NCBI GenBank assembly: GCA_022360335.1
Contig: JAKSCZ010000236.1
Coordinates: 1 to 6,123 of the forward strand
Source: Pseudomonadota bacterium
GTDB lineage: Bacteria; Pseudomonadota; Gammaproteobacteria; Steroidobacterales; Woeseiaceae
Reading direction: 5' to 3'
Length of the DNA: 6,123 nt
Made by a program: the position numbers and the translations under genes. The notes below the pieces were generated by a model, which saw only the letters and a list, made by a program, of their open reading frames with translations, was not told the origin of the DNA and searched no databases. Shown one piece after another: positions 5,365 to 6,123 of this stretch. Positions within the stretch are counted from its first letter, which is position 1. The number at the start of each line of letters is the position of its first letter.

Positions 5365-5390
5365 ACCGAGATATCCGAAATTCACTCGAT

Positions 5391-5876
5391 TCAGCCGTCG
5401 GTATAGAACTGCCGCTTGAAGCGAACCTCAAAAGCGCGGTCTTCGCCCTCCGGCATCACGCTGATATCGAAGACGAGCGTCTCGCGATTAGCGACCGGCG
5501 TCTCTCCGATGTAGTAGATCGCGATAACGTCTCCGGGTTCTTCGATCTTGCGCATCGTGACGTTCTTGAGCTGGCCCGTCAGGTTGACCGTCTTGACCGT
5601 GACGGCGCCGGCGACCGGCGTGCCGTCGGATTCGCGGATGATCGAGACGTTCAGCATTGCCCGGTTCTTGCTGCGGACGATGTTGTAGGCGCGTGCGACT
5701 TCGGGCGGCAACTGATCCGTCGACTGTGCGCTAAAATGGACGACGTACGCGCCGATATCGGCCGAGGTCGCTTCAGCCGGCTGCGCCTCGGGTACGGTCG
5801 CGTTGTCGCCGGGCCCGCCGCACGCGACGAGCAGGGCGGGCAGCGAAAAAGAGATCAGAGTTCTCGCCAACGTCAT
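5391..5876 (-). CDS. DUF4426 family predicted lipoprotein
   Basis: This 161-residue protein belongs to DUF4426, a family of unknown function in gammaproteobacteria. The N-terminus is a lipoprotein signal with LVAC lipobox (16-19), so C19 is lipidated; glycine at +2 favours the outer membrane. After a linker rich in Ala, Pro and Glu, the family pattern follows: YVVHFSA (44-50), LPPEVARAYNIVRSKNRAML (56-75), NVSII (76-80), a VNLTGQL strand (98-103), IAIYYIGETP (118-127) and a closing VRFKRQF (151-157). The predicted fold is mostly beta. The ATG at 5876 has a strong GAGGGGG seven bases upstream (5890-5884). It follows yggT by 88 bases and has its own terminator. In Pseudomonas, as I recall, DUF4426 lies near yggT, metX and metW, so the neighbourhood is partly conserved. 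No specific biochemical role is known. Confidence 0.88.
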   Translation of the reverse strand: MTLARTLISFSLPALLVACGGPGDNATVPEAQPAEATSADIGAYVVHFSAQSTDQLPPEVARAYNIVRSKNRAMLNVSIIRESDGTPVAGAVTVKTVNLTGQLKNVTMRKIEEPGDVIAIYYIGETPVANRETLVFDISVMPEGEDRAFEVRFKRQFYTDG

Positions 5877-5901
5877 GAAACTACCCCCTCTTTTTTCCTT
5901 G

Positions 5902-5931
5902 ACTATAAACCATTTGCGGCTTTATTGACGA
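5902..5931 (-). promoter_or_regulatory. Candidate promoter for DUF4426 gene
   Basis: On the minus strand, TCGTCA (5931-5926, four of six to TTGACA) and TATAGT (5907-5902, five of six to TATAAT) are separated by 18 bases. Transcription would start near 5895, only about 19 bases before the ATG, leaving just enough room for the GAGGGGG ribosome-binding site. Confidence 0.38.
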
Positions 5932-5957
5932 AAAACAGCCGGCACCGGGGCATGCCG
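5931..5957 (-). terminator. Possible weak terminator after yggT
   Basis: On the minus strand, CGGCA (5957-5953) pairs with TGCCG (5944-5940). A four-base gap and five U residues (5935-5931) follow. The stem is short, and the gap before the U-tract makes termination uncertain. It overlaps the -35 of the candidate DUF4426 promoter, so the two calls should be weighed together. Confidence 0.3.
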
Positions 5958-5964
5958 TCGCGGT

Positions 5965-6123
5965 TTACATCGCCGGCGGGCGGATGCCGGAGACGATGAT
6001 GGACAGCGCCATCAGGGCGATCATCGCGAACAGAGGGGACAGGTCGATGCCGCCCATCGGCGGGATGATGCGGCGAAACGGCCGCAGCACGGGATCGGTC
6101 AGTGCGTAGATGATCGCGAGGGC
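5965..6123 (-). CDS. yggT: YggT family integral membrane protein, C-terminal 52 residues, 5' truncated by window
   Basis: The minus-strand frame is open from the right edge to a TAA at 5967-5965. The visible residues are the end of a YggT/YlmG-type membrane protein. The family motif TDPVLRPFRRIIPPMGGIDLSP (9-30) leads into a final hydrophobic helix (LFAMIALMALSIIV, 31-44) and a short tail, SGIRPPAM. The family has two such hydrophobic repeats; only the second is in view. Its molecular role is not settled: bacterial YggT has been linked to osmotic tolerance, and YlmG relatives to cell division and plastid development. In gammaproteobacteria it usually follows proC, which would lie beyond the right edge. 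DUF4426 downstream is on the same strand. Confidence 0.93.
   Translation of the reverse strand, partial: ALAIIYALTDPVLRPFRRIIPPMGGIDLSPLFAMIALMALSIIVSGIRPPAM

Noticed and set aside
5207..5431. Small minus-strand open frame (74 codons) in the HU-DUF4426 intergenic region
   Set aside because: It begins inside the DUF4426 gene and translates through that gene's terminator and the HU promoter; no recognisable motif.
5899..5926. Plus-strand promoter-like TTGACT with TTTATT 16 bases downstream
   Set aside because: No plus-strand gene follows in the window; downstream sequence is yggT on the other strand.
5283..5999. Plus-strand open frame (238 codons) opposite the DUF4426 gene
   Set aside because: It is antisense to a lipoprotein with a clear lipobox and strong ribosome-binding site, and ends in the yggT coding region.

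Overview
The window is GC-rich, compact chromosomal DNA with ordinary coding density. It most likely comes from a gammaproteobacterium. The support is a DUF4426 lipoprotein next to yggT, an HtpG C-terminus and an HU-family protein of proteobacterial type. No mobile element, CRISPR array, tRNA or rRNA was seen, and no stretch of more than about 200 bases lacks a gene. The species cannot be named from the sequence alone.

Layout. Bases 1-1213 (+) hold the end of htpG, then msrB, then a predicted FKBP-type peptidyl-prolyl isomerase lipoprotein. They overlap by 8 and 4 bases, so this looks like one protein-quality-control operon: a chaperone, methionine sulfoxide repair and envelope prolyl isomerisation. 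It meets a three-gene minus-strand operon tail to tail, with 2 bases between stop codons. That operon (4115 down to 1216) is rocD (ornithine aminotransferase), a membrane-anchored coiled-coil protein with a C-terminal helix-hairpin-helix domain, and a BON-like/OmpA-type peptidoglycan-binding protein with a TTG start. An AT-rich divergent promoter region (4116-4187) separates rocD from a small alpha/beta hydrolase on the plus strand (4188-4823).

The hydrolase and a minus-strand HU-family gene (5200 down to 4880) converge on a strong hairpin terminator whose U-tract faces HU transcription. HU has a plausible sigma70 promoter with an upstream A-tract, and a leader hairpin capped by a GNRA-type loop. 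Upstream lie a second terminator, a DUF4426 lipoprotein gene and the 3' end of yggT, all on the minus strand.

Most genes here belong to known families. The less ordinary points are: the rocD / membrane HHH / BON-OmpA operon, whose last two products would sit on opposite faces of the inner membrane; an MsrB without the usual resolving cysteine; an FKBP domain with altered active-site positions; and the hairpin-bearing leader of the HU gene. Nothing in the window clearly amounts to a new defence or mobile system.
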